From: Zoogloeaceae bacterium
Lineage (GTDB): Bacteria > Pseudomonadota > Gammaproteobacteria > Burkholderiales > Rhodocyclaceae
Direction: 5' to 3'
Assembly: GCA_024235675.1 (NCBI GenBank)
Contig: JACKLZ010000005.1
Span: forward strand, 124,001 to 188,000
Length of the DNA stretch: 64,000 nt
Each line of letters starts with the position of its first letter. The first letter of the stretch is position 1. The translations under genes and the position numbers were made by a program. Below, piece after piece: positions 7,483-15,840 of the stretch. The notes under the pieces were generated by a model that made no database searches, was not told where the DNA came from, and worked only from the letters and a program-made list of their open reading frames with translations.

Positions 7483-8526
7483 TCACGGGTCCGCCCGGGT
7501 CAAACGCGCGATGCGCTCGGCCGTCGCCGGATGGCTGGACAGGTAATCACCCAGACCGCCGCCCGCGGGCTCGCTTGCCGCTGCATCCGTCGCGCGGTGG
7601 GCACGCTCCAGGCGTTTGAGCATGGTCGCCAGCAGCACCGGCGAGCGGCCGTTGCGGGTCAGCAGCTCGGCCCCCCAGGCGTCGGCCTCGAACTCGAAAT
7701 CGCGCGAGTAGGCCGAGCCGAGCACGACGGTGGCGCCAGCCGTGGCCAGCGCGCTGAAGTCGCCCGTCCACACCCCGATCACCGCCGCCAGCACCGAGGC
7801 CTGGATAAGGTTGCGCAGGCCGTGGCGGTGGGCGACATGCCCCAGTTCGTGCGCCACCACCGCCGCCACATGCGCGTCGGTGGGCGCCAGGGCGACCAGT
7901 GCGTCGGTGACCACGATGTCGCCCCCGGGCAAGGCAAAGGCATTGGCCCCGATGGCCGGCGCCTTGCGAAAATGCAGGCGCACCGGATCATCGCTGCCAC
8001 GCCCGGCAATGAGTGGCGCCACCTCGATTTCAATGGCCGCGATACGGCTCCGTGCGAGCTCGGACGGTGCCAGCAGGTTGCTGGCATCGAGTGTCTTCAG
8101 AAGTTGCACATCGATCGCCTGCACCGCCGCCACCGGCAAGGCCTGCGCCACCGCACGGGCCACCAGCGGCAAGCCCCAGCGATAACCGGCGAGGCCGACC
8201 GCCAGAATCAGCGCGACCGCCAAGGCAACGCGCGCGCCGCTGCGCTGCCAGCGGGTGATGCCTGCCTCCTGATGACCGAGCGCGCGCAAGAAGGCATCGA
8301 GCGCCGGGCCGCAGGCCACCTCGCAATGTCGCCCGCCGGGCAGATCGACCCGCCGTGTCGCGCGACCCAGCGGCTCGTGCCAGCGCAGCGCGCTCAGTGC
8401 GAAGCGCTCGCGCGGGGCCGAGCCGTCGCTCGCCTCGAGCGCCACGCCGCCGGCCACCGCGCTCAAGCGCACCGCCACGGCGCGACTGGTTTGGCCGTCA
8501 AACAGGCGGGCGTCCAGCGTGCTCAC
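7483..8526 (-). CDS. M48-family metalloprotease, membrane anchored
   Basis: 347 residues. An N-terminal 95-residue region with a HCEVACG segment precedes one hydrophobic stretch (about residues 98-120, ALAVALILAVGLAGY). The catalytic domain follows, with HELGH (226-230) as zinc ligands and base, and the third ligand in FEFEADAWG (about 279). Late SSHPATAERI is typical of M48 proteins. It starts 2 bp after the DUF898 gene, so the two are one unit; this DUF898-M48 pairing recurs in Proteobacteria. Substrate unknown. Confidence 0.9.
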   Translation of the reverse strand: MSTLDARLFDGQTSRAVAVRLSAVAGGVALEASDGSAPRERFALSALRWHEPLGRATRRVDLPGGRHCEVACGPALDAFLRALGHQEAGITRWQRSGARVALAVALILAVGLAGYRWGLPLVARAVAQALPVAAVQAIDVQLLKTLDASNLLAPSELARSRIAAIEIEVAPLIAGRGSDDPVRLHFRKAPAIGANAFALPGGDIVVTDALVALAPTDAHVAAVVAHELGHVAHRHGLRNLIQASVLAAVIGVWTGDFSALATAGATVVLGSAYSRDFEFEADAWGAELLTRNGRSPVLLATMLKRLERAHRATDAAASEPAGGGLGDYLSSHPATAERIARLTRADP

Positions 8527-8528
8527 GC

Positions 8529-9623
8529 TCAGAAGCCCAGATCGACGTCGAGCATATCGGCCGCTTCTTCGCCGATGACCCGCACCTCGTCGGCCTGCAC
8601 GGCGACGAAATCATCGAGCGTGCCGGCCGGCAACAGCGCCAGATGCTCGACCCGGTAACGCCACAGACGCACCACCGCAAAGGGCCGATACAGCCCCAGC
8701 GTGAGTGCCGTCAGCAACCAGTTGGTGAGCACGATAGACACATAGCGCCCGGCCACCATGTCGCTGAAAAAACCATGGTTCTCCAGATTGGCCTGGTTGA
8801 AACTCAGATTGGCCATGCGCGCGCTGACATAGGGCGCAATCAGCGCAAAGCCGACATACAGCGCCAGCATGGCGAGCATGACGTAGAGTCCGAACACCTC
8901 GCCCCCGCCGCGCTGGGCCATGTCGCCGGCGGCAAACAGCCCGAGCGGGCCGCCCAGCACAAAACCCAGGGCGACCAGCACCGCCACATAGACCAGTGCC
9001 AGCAAGCCAACGCGGCCAAAGATGCGATACACCGGCCCGAGCGGCAGATCGATCTCGAACGGCGCCTGACCGAAACGCAAATGAGTGAACAGGTAGCGCC
9101 GTTGATTGGCCAGCGCGATCGGAAACAGCAGGCCGAGACTCAGCACGCCGGCGATCGGCCACAACACCCAGGCCTTGGCGGCGTCCCAGGTGAGCCCGTC
9201 GAAGCCGAAACGCAGGCCGCGCCAGCTCGTGTTGTACGCGCGAAAGCGCAGTGCGCGCGAGATCATCCATGGCACGAGCACCACAAACACCAGCGTCGCA
9301 GCGAGGTTGAGCAGGGGATTGAATTCGGCCGCGATGTTGGCCACCACGATGACCGCCATCACCAGCAGCCGGCCTTTGAGGATCTTGACCGGGTCGGCGA
9401 GATACTCGAAGGGCGAGCCGTCGAGCAGCGTATTGCCCAGAAAATAGCGCTCGCGCCGTACCTTGGCCCAGGCCGAATACAGGCCAAGCGTGAGAATGCT
9501 CAGCAGCAGATTGACGATCCAGATCTTGAAATACTCGCCGCCGCTGCCGGCAAACGCCAGGCGCAATTCATCCGGGGTGGCGGCCGGCGCGTCGAAGGCC
9601 GGCAGGGTCGCGGGTGCGTTCAT
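8529..9623 (-). CDS. DUF898 (YjgN-like) polytopic membrane protein
   Basis: 364 residues with repeated motifs of the DUF898 family: GEYFKIWIVNLLLSILTLG and, near the end, YVSIVLTNWLLTALTLG, plus YSAWAKVRRERYFLGNT. I count about eight to ten hydrophobic segments. Function is unknown in the family. It is followed after 2 bp by the M48 protease, suggesting a shared role in the inner membrane. It lies 96 bp downstream of gshB on the same strand; I see no convincing terminator in that gap. Confidence 0.88.
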   Translation of the reverse strand: MNAPATLPAFDAPAATPDELRLAFAGSGGEYFKIWIVNLLLSILTLGLYSAWAKVRRERYFLGNTLLDGSPFEYLADPVKILKGRLLVMAVIVVANIAAEFNPLLNLAATLVFVVLVPWMISRALRFRAYNTSWRGLRFGFDGLTWDAAKAWVLWPIAGVLSLGLLFPIALANQRRYLFTHLRFGQAPFEIDLPLGPVYRIFGRVGLLALVYVAVLVALGFVLGGPLGLFAAGDMAQRGGGEVFGLYVMLAMLALYVGFALIAPYVSARMANLSFNQANLENHGFFSDMVAGRYVSIVLTNWLLTALTLGLYRPFAVVRLWRYRVEHLALLPAGTLDDFVAVQADEVRVIGEEAADMLDVDLGF

Positions 9624-9719
9624 GCGTTTTGCATCATGTCGATTGGGAGAAAGGCGACAGTAGCACGGTCACCCGCCGGCCGGCTGCCCAAGCGGTCACG
9701 CTGCCGACACACGCGATGC

Positions 9720-10673
9720 TCAGCGCGCCGGACGGGCCTCGGCTTCGATGGCCTCGATGACGCGGGTGGCGACGTCGAAACCCTGCTGTTCGTGGATCTC
9801 GACCATGCAGGTGGGGCTGGTGACGTTCACTTCGGTGAGGTGCCCGCCGATCACGTCGAGGCCGACGATCAGCAGACCGCGCGCCCACAGCGTCGGCGCC
9901 AGCGCCTCGGCAATCTCGCGCTCGCGTGCGGTCAGCGCCATCGCCACGCCACGCCCGCCGGCGGCCAGGTTGCCGCGCGTCTCGCCCGCCTTGGGAATGC
10001 GCGCGAGGCTAAAGGGCACGACTTCGCCGCCGATGATCAGCACGCGCTTGTCGCCCTCGGCGATCTGCGGCAGGTAGCGCTGCGCCATGATGGTCTGGCG
10101 GCCGAGGTCGGTCAGCGTCTCGACGATGGCGTTGCGGTTCGGGTCATCGGCGCGCACGCGGAAGATGCCGGTGCCCCCCATGCCGTCGAGCGGCTTGAGG
10201 ATGGTGTCGCCCATGTCGTCGATGAAGGCATTGAGGTCACCCGCGTCGCGCGCCACCAGCGTGGGCGCGGTGAACTCGGCGAACTCGGTGATGGCGATCT
10301 TTTCGGAATGATCACGCACCGCCCGCGGGTCGTTGTAGACGCGCGCGCCGGCCTGCACCGCACGTTCGAGCAACCAGGTGGCGGTGAGGTATTCAAAATC
10401 AAAGGGCGGGTCCTGACGCATCAGCACGGCGTCAAACTCGGTCAGCGCCACGGTGGTCACCTCGCCCGGCACGTACCAGGCGGCGTTGTCGGCGGTCGGC
10501 GTGAGCGCCAGCGCGCGGGCCCGCACCTGGCCGTCCAGCCAATGCAGATCAGGCCGCTGGATGCTGAACACCTGATGCCCCCGCGCGGCAGCGGCGCGCA
10601 TCATGGCAACGCTTGAGTCCTTGTAGGCTTTGAGGTGCTCAATGGGGTCGAGGATGAAGGCCAGGCGCATCAT
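9720..10673 (-). CDS. gshB: Glutathione synthetase
   Basis: 317-residue ATP-grasp enzyme joining gamma-glutamylcysteine and glycine. Family signatures are LAFILDPIEHLKAYKDSS at the N-terminus, LMRQDPPFDFEYLTATWLLE, DTILKPLDGMGGTGIFRV, QRYLPQIAEGDKRVLIIGGE and a C-terminal EVNVTSPTCMVEI. It begins MM, the first ATG overlapping the stop of the 85-aa gene. With gshA two genes upstream this is a complete two-enzyme glutathione pathway in one operon. Confidence 0.95.
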   Translation of the reverse strand: MMRLAFILDPIEHLKAYKDSSVAMMRAAAARGHQVFSIQRPDLHWLDGQVRARALALTPTADNAAWYVPGEVTTVALTEFDAVLMRQDPPFDFEYLTATWLLERAVQAGARVYNDPRAVRDHSEKIAITEFAEFTAPTLVARDAGDLNAFIDDMGDTILKPLDGMGGTGIFRVRADDPNRNAIVETLTDLGRQTIMAQRYLPQIAEGDKRVLIIGGEVVPFSLARIPKAGETRGNLAAGGRGVAMALTAREREIAEALAPTLWARGLLIVGLDVIGGHLTEVNVTSPTCMVEIHEQQGFDVATRVIEAIEAEARPAR

Positions 10674-10927
10674 GGGTTTCCGTCTTCAGGGGGTTCTTCA
10701 TACAGCGGCGGGCGGACGGTGTGATACACCCGCCGCGCCACATACACACTGGCGGCCAGGACGATCAGCCCGACTGGCAGCACCACGATGGCGCTGGCCA
10801 CCGACAGCATGTGCTGCTCGGTGGTGGCCGAGGTGATCGACAGCACGCCGATCAGCAGCACCAGCCCGGTCACCGCGCCGCCGATCGCAGCAATCACGCC
10901 TGCGACCGGCGCCGGCACACGCCTCAT
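10670..10927 (-). CDS. Small membrane protein between gshA and gshB
   Basis: 85 residues with two hydrophobic segments (about residues 8-30 and 41-65), a short Arg-rich turn (VARRVYHTVR) and an acidic Pro-rich tail (PPLYEEPPEDGNP). It overlaps the end of gshA by 4 nt and the start of gshB by 4 nt, so translation of all three is coupled. That tight coupling is strong evidence that it is real and has a role connected to the glutathione genes or their membrane setting. I recognise no named family. Confidence 0.82.
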   Translation of the reverse strand: MRRVPAPVAGVIAAIGGAVTGLVLLIGVLSITSATTEQHMLSVASAIVVLPVGLIVLAASVYVARRVYHTVRPPLYEEPPEDGNP

Positions 10928-12222
10928 GCCGCAGCTTCTTCCAGCATTGCCGGCGCGGTTTCTTCGATCTCCACCGCGGCCGCCAGCAGCGCCAGACGCG
11001 CCACCACGCCATACGCGTAGAAGCGGTTGGGCGGCGCATCGGGCCCTTGCTGGACATCGGGCAGGGTGCAGCAGGTTTCAAAGGCCAGCGGCTTGAAGTG
11101 CGCGCCCGGCGCGTTGAGGTTTTCGTCGCGACCGCGCTCGGTGTGCACCCGGTAGAAACCGCCCACCACGTAGTGATCCATCATGTACACCACCGGCTCG
11201 GCGACGGCGTCATCGACGGTCTCGAAGGTGTGCACGCCTTCCTGGATGATCACCTCGTGCACCTGCAGGCCTTCCTTGATGACGCTCATCTTGTTGCGCT
11301 GCTTGCGGTTGAGGCCTTTCACCTCGGCCGCGTCCTTGACCATCATGATGCCCATGCCATAGGTGCCGGCGTCGGCCTTGACCACCACAAAGGGCTCGTC
11401 GTTAACGCCATATTCCTTGTACTTGCTGCGGATGCGGGTCAGCAGGGAGTCGACCTGACTGGCCAGACACGCCTCGCCGGTGCGCTCCTTGAAGTCGATC
11501 TGGCCGCACACGCCAAATTCAGGGTTGATGCGCCACGGGTCGATGCCGATATGGGTGGCGAAGTCCTTGGCCACACGATCGTAGGCATGGGCGTGGTTGG
11601 ACTTGCGGCGGCTGTGCCAGCCGGCATGCAACGGCGGAATCAGCCACTGACCGTCCAGGCCCTGCAGCGGCGCGGGAATACCCGCCGACAGATCGTTGTT
11701 GAGCAAGACCGCGCAGGGGTCGAAGTTTTTCACGCCGAGCCGGTTGCCGCGACGCTCCAGCGGTTCGAGCAGCAGCGTGGCGCCATTGGCCAGTTCGAGC
11801 GTGGTCGGCTCGGTGACTTCGGCCAGCAGCGAGCCGATGCGCACGTTCAGGCCGGTGAGCTTGAGAATCGACACCAGCTTGGCCACGTTCTGCAGATAGA
11901 ACTGGTTGCGGGTGTGGTTCTCGGGAATCAGCAGCACATTGCGCGCATCGGGGCAAATGCGCTCGATGGCCGACTGCGCGGCCTGCACGCACAGCGGCAG
12001 GAACACGTCATTGAGGTTGTTGAAGCCACCCGGAAACAGATTCAGGTCCACCGGCGCGAGCTTGAAACCCGAGTTGCGCAGGTCGGTCGAGCCATAGAAC
12101 AGGGGCGTGGTCTCAAGCCACTGGCTGCGAAACCATTGTTCGATCTCGGTCTGGTTGTCGAGGAACTGGCGCTCCAGTTCGAGCAAGGGGCCGGTCAGGG
12201 CGGTGGTCAGATGGGGGACCAT
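10924..12222 (-). CDS. gshA: Glutamate-cysteine ligase, betaproteobacterial (T. ferrooxidans) type
   Basis: 432 residues. First glutathione enzyme, joining glutamate and cysteine with ATP. This is not the E. coli-type GshA. It resembles the family first noted in acidithiobacilli and found in many Betaproteobacteria: FYGSTDLRNSGFKLAPVDLN, FPGGFNNLN, RNVLLIPENHTRNQFYLQNV, FVVVKADAGTYGMGIMMV and EPVVYMMDHYVVGGFYRVH. It is first in the coupled gshA / small membrane gene / gshB unit. The start has GGAGC about 8 bp upstream. Confidence 0.93.
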   Translation of the reverse strand: MVPHLTTALTGPLLELERQFLDNQTEIEQWFRSQWLETTPLFYGSTDLRNSGFKLAPVDLNLFPGGFNNLNDVFLPLCVQAAQSAIERICPDARNVLLIPENHTRNQFYLQNVAKLVSILKLTGLNVRIGSLLAEVTEPTTLELANGATLLLEPLERRGNRLGVKNFDPCAVLLNNDLSAGIPAPLQGLDGQWLIPPLHAGWHSRRKSNHAHAYDRVAKDFATHIGIDPWRINPEFGVCGQIDFKERTGEACLASQVDSLLTRIRSKYKEYGVNDEPFVVVKADAGTYGMGIMMVKDAAEVKGLNRKQRNKMSVIKEGLQVHEVIIQEGVHTFETVDDAVAEPVVYMMDHYVVGGFYRVHTERGRDENLNAPGAHFKPLAFETCCTLPDVQQGPDAPPNRFYAYGVVARLALLAAAVEIEETAPAMLEEAAA

Positions 12223-12294
12223 GCAAACGTGCTCCAGACGCCTGATCGTGTCAGGCGAGGTCAGTCGGGTTATCGGCGCATCTTACTACGAAGG

Positions 12295-12331
12295 CCACGC
12301 ACCGCCGGTGAACGCCACCGGCGGTGCGTGG
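12295..12331. repeat. Perfect 16-bp-stem hairpin upstream of gshA
   Basis: CCACGCACCGCCGGTG and its exact reverse complement flank a 5-nt loop (AACGC). It lies in the 336-bp gap between divergent gshA and the PEP-CTERM gene. No T-run follows on either strand, so it is not a standard intrinsic terminator. Possible roles are a transcript-stabilising structure, a REP-like element or a binding site. Apart from this hairpin and the sigma-54 promoter nearby I see nothing else definite in the gap. Confidence 0.7.
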
Positions 12332-12497
12332 CTTCTGACCCCCGGCAGGCTCACATTCTTACAGCACGCGGGCCATTTGTCCGCAGAGCGCGTGCTGGCC
12401 CGTTTATCGGGCGCGGGTGTCGACTGGTTTTACACCTCAAGCCACGCCGCTTCTCGAGACCGCGCCGAATCCCTGACCGATCGGTCAATTTTTGTTT

Positions 12498-12514
12498 TTG
12501 GCACAAAAAATGCT
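12498..12514 (+). promoter_or_regulatory. Sigma-54 (RpoN) promoter of the PEP-CTERM gene
   Basis: TTGGCACAAAAAATGCT matches the -24/-12 consensus YTGGCACGNNNNTTGCW at 15 of 17 positions, with the invariant GG (12500-12501) and GC (12512-12513) exactly 10 bp apart. Initiation about 12 bp downstream would leave a short leader ending in the strong ribosome binding site AAGGAGG at 12545-12551. Sigma-54 promoters require an enhancer-binding activator; PrsR-type activators are known for PEP-CTERM genes, but none is encoded in this window. Confidence 0.85.
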
Positions 12515-12558
12515 GCGCTTAAGGCGTCCGGGACGACACGAAACAAGGAGGAAACACC

Positions 12559-13377
12559 ATGCGCACACATCTCTTCCATCCGCTGGCCGCAGCCACCCTT
12601 GCGGCCACCCTTGCAGCATCGAGCGCCCACGGCTACACCATCACGGCCGAATGCGGCGGAAACGGCACCACACTGACCGACACCTCAAGCACAACTACCT
12701 CCGTCTCCTGCCTGAACTCGGCCAAGGTGCTCGGCGGTGATCGTTCAACAGCAAGCGTCGATCTGGGCACACACAGCCTGACGGCGCTCGCCGATGCAAA
12801 ATCCGTCAGCTATGGCTCCGCCTACATCAACGAAACCGTCACCATCCAGGGTGCTTGGACCGGGCAAACCCGGGTCGAACTGACGCTTTTTCTGACCGGC
12901 GGTTTCAGTGGCGTTGGCTCGACTCAGCAAGCAGCAAGCGGCTCGCTGAGCGTCGCCAGCGGCCCGCAAGGGGTCGCGAGCTACTACTACGACGGCACCA
13001 ACTACACGCTGACGCCCAGCGGCCTGAACAACAACGGCAGCTTTGCGGTCACGGATTACTCAAGCGCCGCCAGCGACATCCAGACCGCAGTGACTGTCGC
13101 CTTCGACGTGGACAGCTCAAGCCCGAGCTTCAATCTGATGGCAAACCTCGTCGCATGGGCGTGGGGTGATGGCAGCAATTCGATGCGTTCGGATTTCTCC
13201 AACACCGGACGGATTTTCGTCGATCTGGCCTCCGGCCTGAGCGCGATGACGGATTCGGGCTTCCTGATTCCGCTCGCCGACAACGGCCCACCGACCGGAT
13301 CGATACCGGAGCCCGCCGCCTTGTTGCTTATGGCTGCCCCCCTGCTGTGGTTGGCGCGCCGCGTACATCACCGCTGA
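12559..13377 (+). CDS. PEP-CTERM sorting-signal protein, secreted
   Basis: 272 residues. The N-terminal signal peptide ends around SSAHGYT. The middle is Ser/Thr/Gly/Asn-rich and beta-rich, with two cysteines that could pair. The C-terminus is a textbook PEP-CTERM signal: IPEPAALLLMAAPLLWLARRVHHR (PEP box, hydrophobic helix, basic tail), which exosortase EpsH/XrtA recognises in bacteria making exopolysaccharide. No exosortase is in the window. It has a very strong ribosome binding site (AAGGAGGAAACACC) and a sigma-54 promoter. Related proteins have been tied to floc and biofilm formation; a matrix role here is inference. Confidence 0.9.
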   Translation: MRTHLFHPLAAATLAATLAASSAHGYTITAECGGNGTTLTDTSSTTTSVSCLNSAKVLGGDRSTASVDLGTHSLTALADAKSVSYGSAYINETVTIQGAWTGQTRVELTLFLTGGFSGVGSTQQAASGSLSVASGPQGVASYYYDGTNYTLTPSGLNNNGSFAVTDYSSAASDIQTAVTVAFDVDSSSPSFNLMANLVAWAWGDGSNSMRSDFSNTGRIFVDLASGLSAMTDSGFLIPLADNGPPTGSIPEPAALLLMAAPLLWLARRVHHR

Positions 13378-13395
13378 CCTCGGTTGCCGCGTGCA

Positions 13396-13972
13396 ATCGC
13401 GCGCGGCATTGAGCAACAGCGATGCCGCATGTTGCAGCACCAGATCGCCGGCCTGATGGCCGTATTGGTCATTGATTCGCTTGAAGTGGTCGATATCGAG
13501 CATCATCACCGCGTAGGCGTGGCCGCCCGATGTGCGAGCCAGGCGGTTTTTTTGCACCAGAATGACGTCGAGAAAGCAGCGATTCAAGAGCTGGGTCAGC
13601 ACTTCGCCGTATTTGACAATGATCCGCGTGGTGAACCGCCGTGCGCCGCGGGCGACGAACTCGACCGGCACGCCGGTGCGCGCGTGGACTTCGCCGACGT
13701 GGCGCTGCAAGGCAAACAAGGCGTCGATATCGGCCTCGGGCGAAGCATTGAAGATGCGCTTGAGCCACAACTCCTTCGACGGTTTGAGACATTCCTCAAC
13801 CTGCTTGCGTGACAGAGAGAAACCGGTGCCCGGGTCGGTCAGCGTCTGGCGATAGAAATATTTGGCCAGCTCCCCCGGCGTGACCCTCGATGAAGGCGGA
13901 GAGGCGCTCGCTTACCGGGAATGGTGTCTCATCGTGCAGCGCCTGCCACTCGCCAATCAATACATCCGACAT
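13396..13972 (-). pseudogene. Decayed globin-coupled diguanylate cyclase
   Basis: ATG 13972 opens MSDVLIGEWQALHDETPFPV. At a run of five G near 13880 the frame must shift by one base to continue as ELAKYFYRQTLTDPG, then EVHARTGVPVEFVARG, which resembles the globin sensor of DosC/YddV-type cyclases. The sequence jumps from FTTRIIVKYGEV straight to the start of a GGDEF domain (LTQLLNRCFLDVIL, MLDIDHFKRINDQYGHQAGDLV), lacking the usual linker. It then ends at LLNAARD before the GG(D/E)EF active site, next to the PEP-CTERM gene's end. So: one frameshift, an internal deletion and a 3' truncation. No cyclase activity is expected. Confidence 0.8.
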
Positions 13973-14134
13973 TGCGCTCTCAATTGCAGCGCTGCAGCCC
14001 CCGGGCCGCGCTGCCCGCCTAGCATAGGCAAGCCCATTCCACGACCAATCAACAACCCACCTAAGCCCCCTGTGCGAGGCACGCAAGCGAGCGCATACTC
14101 CGCATCCCATGCCCGACTTGCATTGACCGCCGCC

Positions 14135-14485
14135 ATGAACCCCGTCTTCACCAGCATCGGCCTGCTCATCTGCAGTAACGTCTTCATGACCTTCGCCTGG
14201 TATGCCCATCTGAAGGAACTCAATGGCAAACCGTGGCTGATTGCCGCGCTGGTGAGCTGGGGCATCGCGCTTTTCGAGTACCTGCTGCAGGTGCCGGCCA
14301 ACCGGATCGGCTACACCGTGATGAGCGTCGGCCAGCTCAAGATTCTGCAAGAAGTGATCACCCTCTCGGTATTCGTGCCCTTTTCGGTGTTCTACCTCAA
14401 AGAACCACTCAAGCAGGATTACCTGTGGGCCGGCCTGTGCCTGCTGGGGGCGGTGTATTTCATGTTTCGCGGCAAGGGGGGCTGA
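14135..14485 (+). CDS. DMT-family (DUF486) small membrane protein
   Basis: 116 residues with four predicted membrane segments: TSIGLLICSNVFMTFAWYAHL, a second around AALVSWGIALFEYLLQVP, a third around ITLSVFVPFSVFYL and a fourth YLWAGLCLLGAVYFMF. The VPANRIGYTVMSVGQLKILQEVITL block is characteristic of DUF486. Small four-helix DMT proteins often act as dimers in export, but no substrate is known for this group. ATG 14135 fits the family start; the frame is open further upstream without homology. It is convergent with the isomerase gene 19 bp later. Confidence 0.88.
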   Translation: MNPVFTSIGLLICSNVFMTFAWYAHLKELNGKPWLIAALVSWGIALFEYLLQVPANRIGYTVMSVGQLKILQEVITLSVFVPFSVFYLKEPLKQDYLWAGLCLLGAVYFMFRGKGG

Positions 14486-14504
14486 GCGGGTCGCGCGGCA
14501 CGAG

Positions 14505-15110
14505 TCAGTCGCCTCGAGACGCCCAGGCCAGCGCATCTTCCAGTCGGTCATTGCCCCAGAACATCTCGCCACCGACGAGAAAGGTCGGCGCACCAAAGAT
14601 GCCCAGTGTGGCGGCCTGCTCGGTCTGCCCGCGCAGGGCGAGTTTGTTGTCTGGCGTCTGCGCCGCGTCAATCAACTCGGCCGCCGGAAGGCCAAGCGCC
14701 TCGAGAATTTCGGCAATGACCTCGCGCTGACCGATATCGCGGTCTTCACCAAAGTTGGCCCGCATGGCCGCGCGGGCGAAGTCGGCGATCCATGGCTGGT
14801 TTTGCCCGAGCATGGCCACGCGCGCGGCGAGCAGCCCGTTGCGCGGAAACTGGCTGGGCAGGCGGAAGGGAATGTCGTACTTGGCCGCCAGCCGCGCCAT
14901 GTCGCGCCACATGTAGCGGCCCTTGGGCGGGTAGATATTGAAAGGCGAATCATTCCAGCCCAGGCTCAGAAACACCGGCCCCAGCAAAAAGGGACGCCAG
15001 TGCAGGCTCACGCCGACCTCGCGCGCGGCGGCCTCGACACGCATCACCGCAAGATAGGAGTAAGAGCTGGCGAATTCGAACCAGATCTCGACAGGCTGCG
15101 CTCTGGTCAT
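14505..15110 (-). CDS. 2-hydroxychromene-2-carboxylate isomerase family protein (DsbA-like fold)
   Basis: 201 residues with the kappa-class GST/DsbA fold: FEFASSYSYLAVMR, where a serine replaces the thiol of DsbA, the PFLLGPVF segment, and the cis-proline region GIFGAPTFLVGGEMFWGNDRL. NahD-type isomerases use glutathione to isomerise a naphthalene-pathway intermediate, but most family members have other, unknown substrates. No aromatic degradation genes are adjacent. The start has an excellent ribosome binding site (AAGGAGGTCC). An open frame upstream overlapping by 4 nt shows no protein-like features and is not called. Confidence 0.88.
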   Translation of the reverse strand: MTRAQPVEIWFEFASSYSYLAVMRVEAAAREVGVSLHWRPFLLGPVFLSLGWNDSPFNIYPPKGRYMWRDMARLAAKYDIPFRLPSQFPRNGLLAARVAMLGQNQPWIADFARAAMRANFGEDRDIGQREVIAEILEALGLPAAELIDAAQTPDNKLALRGQTEQAATLGIFGAPTFLVGGEMFWGNDRLEDALAWASRGD

Positions 15111-15371
15111 GGGGCGAGGACCTCCTTGAAGATGTCGCGTCGCGCGGCGATCGCCTCGGCCGAACTGGCTTGGGGCACGGCGGGCTGCGCACTTGTATCA
15201 GCATAGCCTCGCCCGGCTGTTGTTATGGCAAAACCGCGTCGGACGGCGCTTGGCTCTGCACACAGTACCTGCGTTGCGCGGTCGCGGCGCGCCGATGGTG
15301 CCGCGCGACACGCGCACCAGCGGCCGTGCCCTGCCGCCGTGTCGGGCGACTCTGGCACGGGCGACCCGGTA

Positions 15372-15722
15372 TTAGTGATGCGGCAGTGCCCGCATATACT
15401 GGCGAACGGCACAGCTGGCACGACCGCTCCAGCGCGGATCAAACAAACCAACCAGCCACCGGCCAATCGAGGGGCGGGCGACGGGCGACGCGCGACGGGT
15501 AATCAGCACCTCGGCGCCGTCGCTGGCGGTCATCACCGTAGCGGTCGGCAAATTCAGCACCACGGACTGTCCCCGCGTGAGCATCACGTCGCGGTGATCG
15601 CCGTATTGGGTAATCCACACACCGCCGCTGCGGCAGCTCACTTCGGCGTAGGCCATCTGCGCCAGCACCAGGGTGGTGCGCGGGGTCAGGGTGATGGGCT
15701 CGAATGCAATTATCTCGGCCAT
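15372..15722 (-). CDS. DUF2917-type small protein
   Basis: 116 residues. The N-terminal 75 residues contain regularly spaced beta-strands and the sequence CRSGGVWITQYGDHRDVMLTRGQS, typical of DUF2917, a small cupin-like domain of unknown function common in Betaproteobacteria. The C-terminal tail is Arg-rich and not obviously conserved. It is divergent from a LysR regulator only 118 bp away, a common sign that the regulator controls it. The start is preceded by GGAGGATGCC. Family assignment is moderate. Confidence 0.75.
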   Translation of the reverse strand: MAEIIAFEPITLTPRTTLVLAQMAYAEVSCRSGGVWITQYGDHRDVMLTRGQSVVLNLPTATVMTASDGAEVLITRRASPVARPSIGRWLVGLFDPRWSGRASCAVRQYMRALPHH

Positions 15723-15840
15723 GATGGCATCCTCCAGATATCCCCCGCATCCGTGGATACGGCGCGGGTTGATTGAAGTATCGCCACACGCTAGCCTGTC
15801 GACAAACGGTCAATTTGCATTGTATGGATGCGTAAAACGC

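Noticed and set aside
13117..13770. Minus-strand frame of 217 codons as an intact GGDEF protein
   Set aside because: Its start is inside the globin region, the sequence after NAARD is antisense of the PEP-CTERM gene, and the active-site motif is missing. Called as a pseudogene with different limits.
15107..15466. Minus-strand frame overlapping the isomerase start by 4 nt
   Set aside because: It overlaps the DUF2917 gene's end in another frame, is Cys/Arg/Ala-rich without domain features, and has no clear binding site. The 4-nt overlap alone is not enough.
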